Source: Melieria omissa | Lineage: Eukaryota > Arthropoda > Insecta > Diptera > Ulidiidae | Assembly: GCA_963971225.1 (NCBI GenBank) | Contig: OZ020270.1 | Location: 28,705,123-28,769,122, forward strand | Reading direction: 5' to 3' | Length of the DNA stretch: 64,000 bases | In this document: in pieces, positions 45,004 through 55,435 of the stretch | Layout of the letters: each line of letters starts with the position of its first letter | Numbering within the stretch: the first letter of the stretch is position 1 | Program-made: the position numbers and the translations under genes | The notes under the pieces: model-generated | The model's database searches: none | Seen by the model: the letters and a program-made list of their open reading frames with translations, nothing else | What the model was told of the DNA's origin: nothing

Positions 45004-46791
45004 CACACTGGGGTAATTCATGCCGATTTTTGCGATTAATTCACCCGGACTATTAAGACATGAAAAAAGTATTAGGCTTAGTTAATTATAGATAAACAAG
45101 TAGAAAATAAATGTATTTGAACATTCCAAATCCACTAAAGTGATTTTTTTTATTTATGACCAAAAACGCAAAATTGTTACAAAAGGGTATTATACAGAAT
45201 TCCTCGCTTATTTATTAATTACTATCGGAATCGTCATCGTATTCACCCACGCTTTCACCTTCGCATCCATTGTTATCATCATCATCATAATTGTTCATAT
45301 CATCGCGTTCTTCTTCCGCAATTATCAACAAATCCAATGGTTCCCTTGGCATGCGCGTAACTGCTTTATGAGGCAATTTCATTTCTGTCGATATAATGGG
45401 ATTAGAATTTATAAGCAGTCTTTTTAGAACGTGTTCGTTGGTTTTTTCTCGGCTACTTTTTCGAGAAAAATATTTCCTGAAAGCCTTAAAATCTTTATTT
45501 CTCGCTTCCCGCGCTTCTTCAGATAATTCACCGATTCGCAACAAGGCGTGAGCTATGACCTCTGGTCCATTAATTAAATATTTATGAACAGTCGTAGGCA
45601 TGTTATACCAGGGATAGTACTCAACGAAAGATTAGGCACAATTTAAGGCAAAGAGTTGGTCATTATGTAATAAAGACTTAAACGAGTATACCAAATAACA
45701 TTGGATTTCGTTCCTAAATAAAAACAACCACCTTTTTTAATATCTTGAAAAAGTAGTCTTTTGCAGTTACCCTTTACCTAATTAGTTTAATGCACATCAC
45801 TGCGGTTATTTCAATCGATTACTCATAAGTAATACAAACAATAACAATGCCCAATACTGCAACTTCTGATAAATAAGGTCAGCTGACCTAGTTTTGCACA
45901 CACCGTACAACAAAGCCAAATGAAATAATCTAAGATATCGAAATTTTATTTGGTTCTGCATTATTTGAGATTATTTTGTATTGTGTTTCATAAATATCTT
46001 AAAAACCAAAAATACTCACGTGTCGCGATATCCCGCCTAATATGTCGTCTAATATGCTGGTTAATATACATAAATATAACATGCCGGCCCCCCGTAATGT
46101 AGGTTAAAAAGCATATAGAAATACTAAAAACCATACATTGAACAACAACAAAACTAACATAAAACATATCGCTTGTTGCTTTTCTCAAATTTTTTGCATT
46201 TACATTTATTTTTTGTCTTTCCTTTCACGGACCGCGTGCATATTTTGCCAAAACTTCACATACAAAAATCGAAATGCTGCAAAAGTGCGCAACAATAGCG
46301 CAACTTTTTTTTTCATAGAAAGTTGCTAGAATATCCACAGATTACGACTATGACAATATTTTAGGTGAACATCACTGAACAAACAACTATATGTTTATGA
46401 ATAGGGCCAAAATAAGGCAATTTTTTGGCTTTTTTTTTTTAAATAACAAAAATATTTACGAACACTTAAAAAAATAAAAATTTGTATTTTAATACTTAAA
46501 TACCAGAACAAGAAGCCTCCATCATCAGTTTTATGCTACTTTAAAAACTTGTAAAACAAATTTTATTTCAATAATTGAAAAATTCACGTTTGACGCTGTG
46601 CGCACGTCAAATGAAAATAAATGTCAACTTTCAGAGTGCTTTGCGGGAAAACGGTAAACTATTTTGCAACAACTCTTCCACGTAGTGATGCAGAATTTTA
46701 TCCACTTCAACCCGGTACCAAAAACGTATATGTATCTTTATTTTTCGTTTTTGAATTAATCGCCACTTTACTTATATATTACCCCAGTGTG
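45004..46791 (-). mobile_element. Transib-2: internally deleted Transib transposon, 1.79 kb
   Basis: The ends read inward as CACACTGGGGTAAT on both sides (14 bp perfect) and are flanked by the 5-bp duplication CGACG (44999-45003 and 46792-46796). GC-rich 5-bp duplications and CAC-starting termini are the marks of Transib, the superfamily from which RAG1 derives. Only a C-terminal transposase fragment remains inside. About 1 kb of the interior is unassigned AT-rich DNA. Confidence 0.85.
45215..45631 (-). pseudogene. Transib-2 transposase, C-terminal fragment
   Basis: The fragment reads SFVEYYPWYNMPTTVHKYLI, then ELSEEAREARNKDFKAFR, with the family's third catalytic acid in REARNK. It ends in an acidic tail rich in D, E and N. 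RAG1 and Transib-1 have a zinc-coordinating H-K-x-L-x-H here; in this copy the second His is Asn (HKYLIN). An in-frame TAA at 45632-45634 lies just upstream, and no N-terminal part is found, so it is a remnant. Confidence 0.85.
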
Positions 46792-47020
46792 CGACGGGTT
46801 AAAATTATGTATGGAGAAACACATTTTATGAGTCTTTTGACTTCAAATTTGGGAAAGTACTTCAAATGTAAAATAACTCGATATGTGTTATTCATATTTC
46901 CGAATATTAAAATCGGATGGGGTCAGCGACGGGTTAAAAGTTTGCATGGAGTAAATGCGAAAACACATGATTAAAAACACCTGAAATCAAAGATATTTTG
47001 ACATATGTGTTTTCTTTTAA

Positions 47021-47187
47021 GGGGGTGGTCAGGTAGAATCGACCATACTTTTAAATAATTTTTTTTTTTCATGTCAGCCAGATTTGAAAATTGGCTTCTT
47101 CCGGTCGCCCATATCTCCCCCGGATATAAACGAAAATTTATAAAAAAAAATTGTTATAAATATGGTCGATTCTACCTGACTACCCCC
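47021..47187. mobile_element. TTAA-flanked MITE, 167 bp
   Basis: TTAA lies at 47017-47020 and 47188-47191. The long terminal inverted repeat starts GGGGGTGGTCAGGTAGAATC (one mismatch) and leaves a short AT-rich middle, so the whole element can fold into a hairpin. Confidence 0.85.
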
Positions 47188-50100
47188 TTAAATCAAAATC
47201 TGATGGGCTCAACCATGATACAATAATAGAAGGTAGAACCGCTGTGAATTGTTTTGACACTAAACGTGCTTATTGACGTTTTTCGTATTTGTCAAAAGCT
47301 TGAGCCGTGATGCCACTTCGATGTAATATTAAACTAGAAATATTTAAGGTTCTTGGAATTTTAAGATCTTTTTTAAAATAAACACGGAATAGACATTTCA
47401 CTTTGACTAATACATTTTGGGCGAAAGTTTAAACATGTTACACATTCACATTCAACAGCAGATAATACTTTGCTTTATTAAAAAAATGTTCAAGCGATTT
47501 TCTAATAACAGTACGGTAGCACATTTTCAAAGAAGAACGTCAAAAAGACCTTTAGTGTCAGATGCGCAATATGCCGGCTGAGAAGAAGCATTGGCTCTAC
47601 CTTCTATTTTTGTATCATGGAACCAGCCGAGGTGTATTAATAAGGTGATGGCACCACTGCAAAAACAAAATCCCCACGTATTTTTTTTAATGCTTTTGGG
47701 CATGCTGATTATTAAAATCAAATCAAAACCCACAGCGGCTGGCGGCCATTTTTACCATTTTGACAATTAGCAGGCCCATTCGCGAAAAATGAAAAGAAAA
47801 TCAGAAGAAATCAAAAGAAAATCATCAGACAAATCTTTAATCAGCTGTGTTGCCACCACTACCTTATTAATGTGCCGTGGTACCAGCGCACTATGGTCCA
47901 GAAGACCGATTTTTTGGCATAAAATGGAAGGAGTTAGAGCGCTGAAATTTGGCACATATGCTTTCCATATATTACTAAGACTTCTGTAAATAAATTTGGG
48001 CAAAATCCGACCACTGCCACGCCTACTTCTCATAGAAATAAAATATTGAAATTTCTTTAATACGTGAATGCTTCAATGGTTAATAAAAACGGAGTTTATT
48101 TTATGTAAAAAATAGTAATATAAAGTAAAAAATTTCATGTTTTTAATGTTTACTTAAGGCAAACACAAACGGATTTTCTGACAGCTGCAAATTTGTCTGA
48201 AAAAAACATTAAATATATGCATAACTGAGATTTTTGAAAGAAATTACGTTATAACCATACATTACTCCAAATCATGATCATCATCAACTTCCAGCTCAAA
48301 AGAATATTCAGAAAACAACATATCGTTGTCCGAATCGCAATTTTTATCATCGAAATCGTGATGCGATGTAGACGCTATGTCTAAATTAACAGGAACTGCA
48401 GGCAACTCCAAAAGTTCAATAACTGCATGCGGAATTGTTTGGATTGATCTATTTTTATTTCGACTATTTATGCAGATACTTGACAACAAGGGGTCAGAAG
48501 AATCCATAGCTATGTTAAACACATCGATAATATTGTTACTTCGTGAATTTTTCCTCGCATGAGCAATACGATCATTTTTGGACTTATTTCTTGCTTCTGA
48601 TGCATTTTCGCCTAGGCAGCCAACTGGTACTAGTGATGCTTCCATTATTTGTGCAGAATGAACTAAAATTTTATGTACTGTTGGTGACATTGGGTACCAA
48701 TAATACTTTTTAAAATATACATCAGCTGTCTCTTTACAGAAATCATTGAACTTTTTAACGTTAATGCAAAATTCACATGAAATGGATACCAGTATTATGT
48801 GAAAACGCCTCAATACGTCAATATCAATATTAGTAATTGATGCAAATAATTCTAAGTTGCCGAACACTCTTCTTGCCGTATTCCCATCGTTTGTTGTGCC
48901 ACTTCCATTTGACTTAGGTTTGTTAATATGCAATCCCATTTTCCCCCAAAAACTTTTCTGTATTTCCTGTTTTCTTTGCTTAATGGCATTCTTCTCGTCC
49001 GAGTCCCTTATTTGCCATTTTCTTATGTCGATTCTATACGAAAGATGTAATATAAATTCTAGAAATCGTATCCATGCATGTAGTGGACTGACACCATATT
49101 GCAAGGTGTTTGATTTCGGCTCGAAAACAGGAGATTTTAAATCTGTCACAGACATAAATTGTTTCGGATTTGCACCACAAATAGGACAAGATTGAGTCGA
49201 TTTTGTTCCAGTTAATATATTCAAAACCTTGCCATCTATCAACGTCATGTTTAGATCATAGTTAATAATAATTTTTGTATCATCTTTCAATCTCCATTCT
49301 AACGGAGTTAATTTTGATATTTCGAGATCTAATTTATTTTTTTCAGTCAAAATGTGTTCTTTAGTTTCTTTAACGAATTCAATTTTCATTGGTCGGCAAA
49401 AGCGTATGGATTGAGGGTGCGGTTAAGCCAAATGATCTTATTGGAATATGATATTAATTTAAGAGGTATAATTGAGGTTACAAAAAGTGAATGATCAAAG
49501 TACTCAGGCGTGCCTTCGTTAAACATCTGTTTAAACATACTTTGTCCTGTTGACCCATCGAAATCATAGCTAAGTATCAATGTAGCGTTATTTATATCTG
49601 TCATTTGTTCAATAACTTCTTGTTGCAACAATAAAATTCTCTTGGCTGTATGATCTACCAGTTTTTGCAACGAAACATGAGCTGAAGTTTCGGAATTCAT
49701 TATTCCTTCTGGCCTGCAGTGAAGCTTACATTCAATTATTTTATTGTAAGCAGGGTATATGTCGCAGTTACGAGCTTTGTTAAGTAATCGCATGTTTACG
49801 TATTGTTGCTTGCTCAAATTATTCTCTAATAAAAATGCCAAAGCTTCTTCAGGAGATAACACTATTGGATTTTGCTTGTCAGAAATAATCAATTTCTTAA
49901 TTTTTGCCGATCTGGTCGGAGAGGCAAGGGACTCTTTTAATACTGGCTTTCGCCTCTAATGATGTCCCCCAAAAGGGTTCGACAAAAACGGCCCACATTG
50001 TCAGCCACTGACGGAAATTGCAATCCCTCGCAATTCCTCATTGCACCGACTTCATTCTGGGTCCGAAAAGAGGACAGTCGCCACTCCAATGCGACTTGCT

Positions 50101-50898
50101 CTAAGCACTGCAAATCCCGCAGACGTCGGACTGATCGGGTATAAACTCCAAGATCGACAAGATCTCCCTCTCAGGTGGAACGGCTCCAGCAATGCCCATG
50201 CGCACACAGTTCCAACTCCGGATCAAAGAGCCGGCCACCACCCTCTCGAAGAGCAAACCGACATTCTCGCTTGGTTCTCCTGCTTCTCTCGAGCCCTACG
50301 TGCACCCAACTATCCCGAGCTTAATTGGCTTATTTTTTAAACAGCCTTTAAGCCCTTTGGCAATGCAGCCAATTTATATATGTATTTTCCCATATTCCCC
50401 CGGCTTTAGCTTAGCGAACCCCGTAACTTAGCCGCGATTTCCCATACCCGTGATGTCAGCCTCAATACTCTTATTTACTAGTAAATGACATCGTACTCTA
50501 TTTGCAGGACGTTTACGACGCGCCAACCGCTGCAGCAGCACTCCTCCGAGGACGAGACGTCGATAGACGGCACCCCCGCACCAGCAAAGCCGCATCATGT
50601 CCTCGCCCGACTGGCCCGCGGCATCATTAAATTGCAATATGCAATGGCGGCCGCGATGGCTAAATGAGTGCTGTCCCAAGTGATCTGTCGATCCCATCTC
50701 TAATCCCTTCCTTTCCTTTCCCTTTGTACTCATGTTTCCCCCTATTTTCTGCTCCCCGGCTTCGGCCGTTTGTATCGTATAATGTTGATTGTATTTCTTG
50801 TGTCCCTTGTTATTCGTAAGCCGACGAATAAAGACACCACCCAACACCCGAAAACTAACCCGCGTTTTCTTTCCCCCGCTCCGCAACGAAGCGATTAA

Positions 50899-51876
50899 CA
50901 CTCCGATAACCGATAATTTTTTACACGGTCAAAGCCCAACAAGGTCCCCAGGGACCTTTTTTGTAATATTGCATATAAGATGTGTAATTTTATAATGTAG
51001 GGTTACAGAATGTGTCTAGATGTGTTTGGAGAGCCAAAAAGTTTTGCTTCGTGTATATTTTTTTGTAAACACATGTGTATTTGTTACTACAGACAGATAG
51101 GTAAAAACGTATACAATACAAAATAATTGCATTTAGTTGCCTAACTTTGCTTTAGCTGTTCATGCATCTATGCCGCTGCAAGTATGGCATTTGTTTTTAG
51201 AGTAATGGGTTTTTATATATATTTATTTTTATTTTTATTCAGTTTTTCATTATTTGTGTATATACTTAGGCAATACCTTCAGCCATTATCAAACTAATAA
51301 TGGAGTTTGATCATCGTCGTCGGAGTCAGCTTCAACCGCCAGAGTGACATTCAGTTCAACTTCAGCATCATATGTTTCATTGTATGGCAAGAAATCTTTG
51401 TAATTTGTCTCCTCGGTGAATGAATAAGGTTCTTCATTGTTTTCCAAATATCTAACCAAAGTCTGCATTACTGCTTGTTGTTCACTCATGCTCAGTTATG
51501 AAAGCGCGTACGGCGGCATATCAATTTGATCCCAATCACCGTACGTATTTTAATTTCAATGATTTATTTGAAATTGTGCTGCTATAAATATTTAGCACTA
51601 ACTATTTATACTTACTAACAAAAAATAAAATCAAATTACATGGAGCTACCTACAAGGTCCCTGCGGACCTTGTCGGTCATCGACGCCCTAAATGACTTCA
51701 ATGCAATAGTTATGGTAGTAAAATACATGCAATCTTGCCGAAATCTATTTTAACAGCTTCTAAACATTCCATTTATAGAAGTCATAAAGTCTCAAGCTCA
51801 TCACTCCCCCCGTATTGAAATGCCGCATCTTTTAAAACGCCATAGGTCCCTACGGACCTTGTTGGGCATCGGAGTG
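50899..51876. mobile_element. piggyBac-type element, 978 bp, TTAA-flanked
   Basis: TTAA lies at 50895-50898 and 51877-51880. Both ends start CACTCCGAT, and further in share CCCAACAAGGTCC and palindromes of the form AAGGTCC-N-GGACCTT (50940, 51652, 51843). It inserted in the end of the solo LTR. The ends and TTAA fit a LOOPER/piggyBac-like family. Only a short internal frame is coding-like. Confidence 0.85.
51289..51489 (-). pseudogene. Short acidic ORF in the piggyBac-type element
   Basis: The 66 residues (MSEQQAVMQTLVRYLENNEE to EADSDDDDQTPLLV) form an acidic peptide inside the TTAA element. piggyBac transposases often start with an acidic region, so this may be the remaining N-terminus of one. 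No catalytic part is present, and the assignment is weak. Confidence 0.35.
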
Positions 51877-52849
51877 TTAAACAAATACAAATCCTAAATC
51901 ACCTTCCTTGGAAGTTCGCGCTGCAGTAGAAGCAGCGTGAACCAGTAGCATAGGGTCGTGTAGTTGTTGCGAAGACACATCGCAAACAAGTTTTCTTTTC
52001 AATCGATCGTTCCCCTCCCTATAACTAAGTGACGGTCGTCCTTTTTTACATTTACGACCAGTTAGGAAATTCGTCTCACCGGCTAGCCATACATTATTGG
52101 ATTGCTTAAAACGATTCAGTGACCTTTGACATTTCATCCATTTTGCATTAATGAATGAACAAATGTTCAGAATTTTCTTTTTGCACGCTTCCATTTCATC
52201 TACATTTATATTGATTTCATGAGCAATCCAACCCACAACTGCATTTTTATTTTTGTTGTTATTTAACCATGCATTAAAAATATCTTCGTTTTTGAGGTTA
52301 ATTGATTCTGAAAACACACATTATTTTGAACATTCGCAAAAATTCGCAGAATTTTAAATTGCCACATGAAAGTACACATTATCAGCTTTCACCAGTTAGG
52401 TTGTTTAATCAAAAGCCATCGTAAGCAACCAAAGTTTTACTCCACAGAACACAAACACGATTGTTGAATTTACACGACAAAACCACAAACTTATTTGTAA
52501 TTTAATTTCATTCATAACACTAACTAAACAAATACTGGATATTACGTTTTATACTAAATACTTTCAGAATTATTCTCCATTTTGGAAAAAAACATTGTTT
52601 TGTAATCTTTAAAAATTATGAGCACTTGAACTTGAAATTAATAATCTTCACACGAAGCACGAAAGACATATGATTGAAAATGTCAACATTAAACGAACGG
52701 TAAATAAATAGGGTTGCCACCTGACCATACAAAAATTAGTTTTTTGAGATATACAAAGTATTAATAATATGCATTAACTATATTTTTTTGGAACGCAAAA
52801 AAAATTGACTTTATGCCAAAAAACTGGTCCGCTGGACCATAGTGCAGCG

Positions 52850-54484
52850 AAGAGAAGCAAAACATGTGCTTACATGACATATGAGAGCTGAGACTTTCCC
52901 TGCAAGACAGGACTGATGGAAACTCCAACACATCCATACAAATTCTGGCTGAAACTAACACATTTACATATTCCCTTTGAGTTAAAAAAATTCTGAATCA
53001 AAAAACAAATTTCCTCTGCTATTAATCTAATGATAATAAAAGAGATAGTTCGGCTACATTTCTTACAAACGTGAAGTTATATATGAGAGAACGAGATAGC
53101 TAATGTACACATTGGCTCGTGAACTTGACAGGTGCTCGTGCACATGTCGCAAAAAACTCGTGAAGTTTGGTGAAATTCGTAAGCTTGCGGACGGACGCTG
53201 AAAACTAAAAATAGGAAAACAGGAAGGAAAAAGGCGAAAAACGGAAAAAATAAAACCAAAATAAGATAAGTATTTGTGTTTAGTGAATTAAGTTAATAAA
53301 ATTAAAAAAATAACGTTGGAAAATTGCTTGAGCAGAGTAAAGGCAAATTTAAGAAATTTCGGGAATCTGCTCAAGCAATGGAATGGCGAAAAAACATATG
53401 AAAATATCAAAATTCAATTCAAGTTCCTTCCTTAACCCTATTTCAGACCACGAACTTGCACAAATCAAAGGCTCAACTGTAATGAAGAAAACGCTTGCAG
53501 AGAAAGTAATAATTAATTTCAGTTTCTTTTCTATGATTTAAATTATTTAATTAATAATCAAATTATCAATTTTCATTTATTTTAGTTTATTCATTTAAAT
53601 TCCTTTTTGCAGAAATAAATAAGTTATTATTATATGGTAAAATTATATAGTAAAAAAACATTAAACAACGAAAAATGACTTTTAATCAGTGCTGATAGGT
53701 TTATACACCAGCCCTGATATCAGAAATCAATGAAGTTTCTATCAGGGCTGATTAATCATCTGATTAATCAGGACTGACAGAAACTGTGTTGAAAGCTGAT
53801 GTGAGTGAGCGAGACAGCTTGAAATTTACAAGGAATTCAAACCACAATGATAGAAGGTGCGAGCGAACAGCTGCCTATTTAATCTTTTGTTATAGTAGGT
53901 GCGAGCTAGACAGCTGTATATCTGTGCCCGATACCAAAACTCATGTGTTGAAAGGTGATGCAAGATCACACGTATACGTGAGTTTCTATCAGAATATTCA
54001 CACTGCTCTTCAGAAGCTGATGGGAATTCTGGTGGAAATTTCTATCAGCACTATAGGTTAAATGATTAATCATTTTACACACTGTGTTCTTGCAGGGTTG
54101 TTACATTATAACATTAGTGTGTGCGAATACATTAAAGGCAATGCACAGTAAATGCAATGAAATTTACTGCAATGATACTGAATGCAGTAAATTATACTAA
54201 TAGAACAATTAGTGCTTTATTGTTGTAATAATCACGCATATTTTTGAGTTTTTCGAATGGTTTTTATTTCAAATAAAATTTCATACGAATTTACAAATAA
54301 AATATTTTCACGTAAATTTAAACTATTACTTTATTTCAAAGCGTAAATACATAAAAAGCATTGAACAGAAAAATTAAATTATATTTACTTGTGCTTCTAT
54401 CTCCTTTTTTTCAAAATTTTTGTTTTAATGATGGCGTTGGTTAGGTGATTGCTATACTACAAATTACAATAATAACAACATATA
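52850..54484. other. Unassigned region
   Basis: No gene is recognised. CAGCCCTGATATCAG and CTATCAGGGCTG near 53705-53745 form an inverted pair, and ATCAGTGCTGATAGG near 53687 is partly inverted at 54043, which may mark a decayed small element. The rest is AT-rich. Confidence 0.35.
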
Positions 54485-55435
54485 CACTAGTCAGAATAAG
54501 TTTGCGTACAAGGGGTTCGTAGTTTTTTCATATGAAAAATAAAACACTTAAAGTAATTTTTTAAAAACAAAATATTTTTTATTTCTTCCGTAAAGTTATA
54601 GTTATGTTAAAGTTTCTTCCGTATAACAAAAACTTGACCAAAAGAAGGGCCAAACAAGATATCTTATGAATTCACCTCAGAAAAAGTTTGCGTACAAGAT
54701 AAGGTTATGTAGTTAAAATGTAATTGAAACTAAGTTTTGTCCAAAAATTAAAAACTTTGTGAATATGCTTGAACTCCCTGCAGAAGTTTCGGTTTAAATT
54801 TTATTAAATTCAGTGTTTTTTCAGCGGTTATTTTGTTATACCCTTGAATTGGCTTACTATATCTTTGAAGATGGAGTGTTGTTGGGCTCAGGGTTTAAGT
54901 AAACCCCTTATATACTTAATTAGATGCACATTAGGTGACTAGGGAGGAACTTTTTCACGTTGTTGAGCCAGTTAATAGCAAACATAGTTTCGCATCGTAT
55001 GCATTGCGCCCTAAGGTTGAAAAGAAATGTTGGAATTTGATCTAAAGTTTTGAAACCTTGGCTTACATAAGCAACGTAAAAAATATTTTTCTCTCATAAC
55101 AGTTATGCGATGACGGAAAAAATATTTTTCAAAAAATAAACGTTACCGAGCAATGGAAAAAATATTTCTTGCTGATAATAGTTATTAGGCAACAGAAAAA
55201 AATATTTGTCACAAATAATAGTTACGAAATGGGGAAAAAAGTATTTCTTCCCTCATAATAGTTATTGTCCAACATTTATAAATATCTCTTAAAAATGGGC
55301 ACCGTTTTCGAATTTAAAAAAATGCATAACTGTTATTTTGGGTCCCTGGTTTTTATAACCAGAACCCATTTTTGAGGTCAAAATCAATAAAACATAATTT
55401 TAACGTGCCTGTACGCAAACTTATTCCGACTAGTG
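54485..55435. mobile_element. Tc1-like element, 951 bp, non-autonomous
   Basis: The ends read inward as CACTAGTCAGAATAAGTTTG and CACTAGTCGGAATAAGTTTG. TA precedes the left end (54483-54484); the right flank is TG, probably a mutated TA. About 55075-55275 holds five imperfect tandem units around GGAAAAAATATTT and ATAATAGTTA. No transposase frame remains. Confidence 0.8.

Larger units (their letters stand above)
49944..51883 (+). mobile_element. Solo BEL LTR inserted in Transib-1 (itself interrupted)
   Basis: It starts TGGCTTTCGCC, ends TTAAACA, and is flanked by AATAC (49939-49943 and 51884-51888). Without the nested TTAA element it is about 958 bp, and it matches the BEL 3' LTR at 4732-5685 with a ~21-base extra block near 50148. 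No internal BEL sequence is present, so it formed by LTR-LTR recombination. Removing it plus one AATAC joins DLGFV directly to LKESLASP in the transposase frame. TATAAA-like and AATAAA signals are retained. Confidence 0.88.
48262..52306 (-). pseudogene. Transib-1 transposase (RAG1-core-like), interrupted by a solo LTR
   Basis: The N-terminal part (about 52306-51884) reads INLKNEDIFNAW to GRPSLSYREGNDRLKRKL and SKEGDLGFV. After the LTR it resumes at 49943 (VLKESLASPTRSAKIKKL). Catalytic positions are the D of SYDFDGSTGQS, the D of LIDGKVLNILTG and the E of SEARNKSK. Zinc-binding CPIC and HKILVH match RAG1. It ends with an acidic tail at 48262. Near 49395-49400 one T is missing from a T run, shifting NPYAF to FCRPMK; this could be a mutation or an assembly error. 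TTTTCAG before 52306 looks like a 3' splice site, so a first exon may lie upstream. Combined length is about 700 residues, normal for Transib. Confidence 0.9.
47889..52844 (-). mobile_element. Transib-1: RAG1-related transposon with 35-bp terminal repeats
   Basis: The ends read inward as CACTATGGTCCAG, then four variable positions around GACC, then TTTTTTGGCATAAA. They match at 31 of 35 positions. They are flanked by the 5-bp duplication CAGCG (47884-47888 and 52845-52849). The start CACTATGG is the Transib terminal consensus, comparable to the RAG heptamer. The interior holds a RAG1-like transposase on the minus strand. Without the solo LTR and the element nested in it, Transib-1 would be about 3.0 kb. 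Confidence 0.92.

Noticed and set aside
46621..46974. 117-residue plus-strand ORF
   Set aside because: It runs across the right end of Transib-2 and its target duplication, so it cannot be one ancestral gene.
47889..47930. Complete RSS (heptamer-spacer-nonamer) at the Transib-1 ends
   Set aside because: The heptamer-like start is good, but the T-rich block is in the opposite sense to the RSS nonamer, so only the heptamer similarity is claimed.
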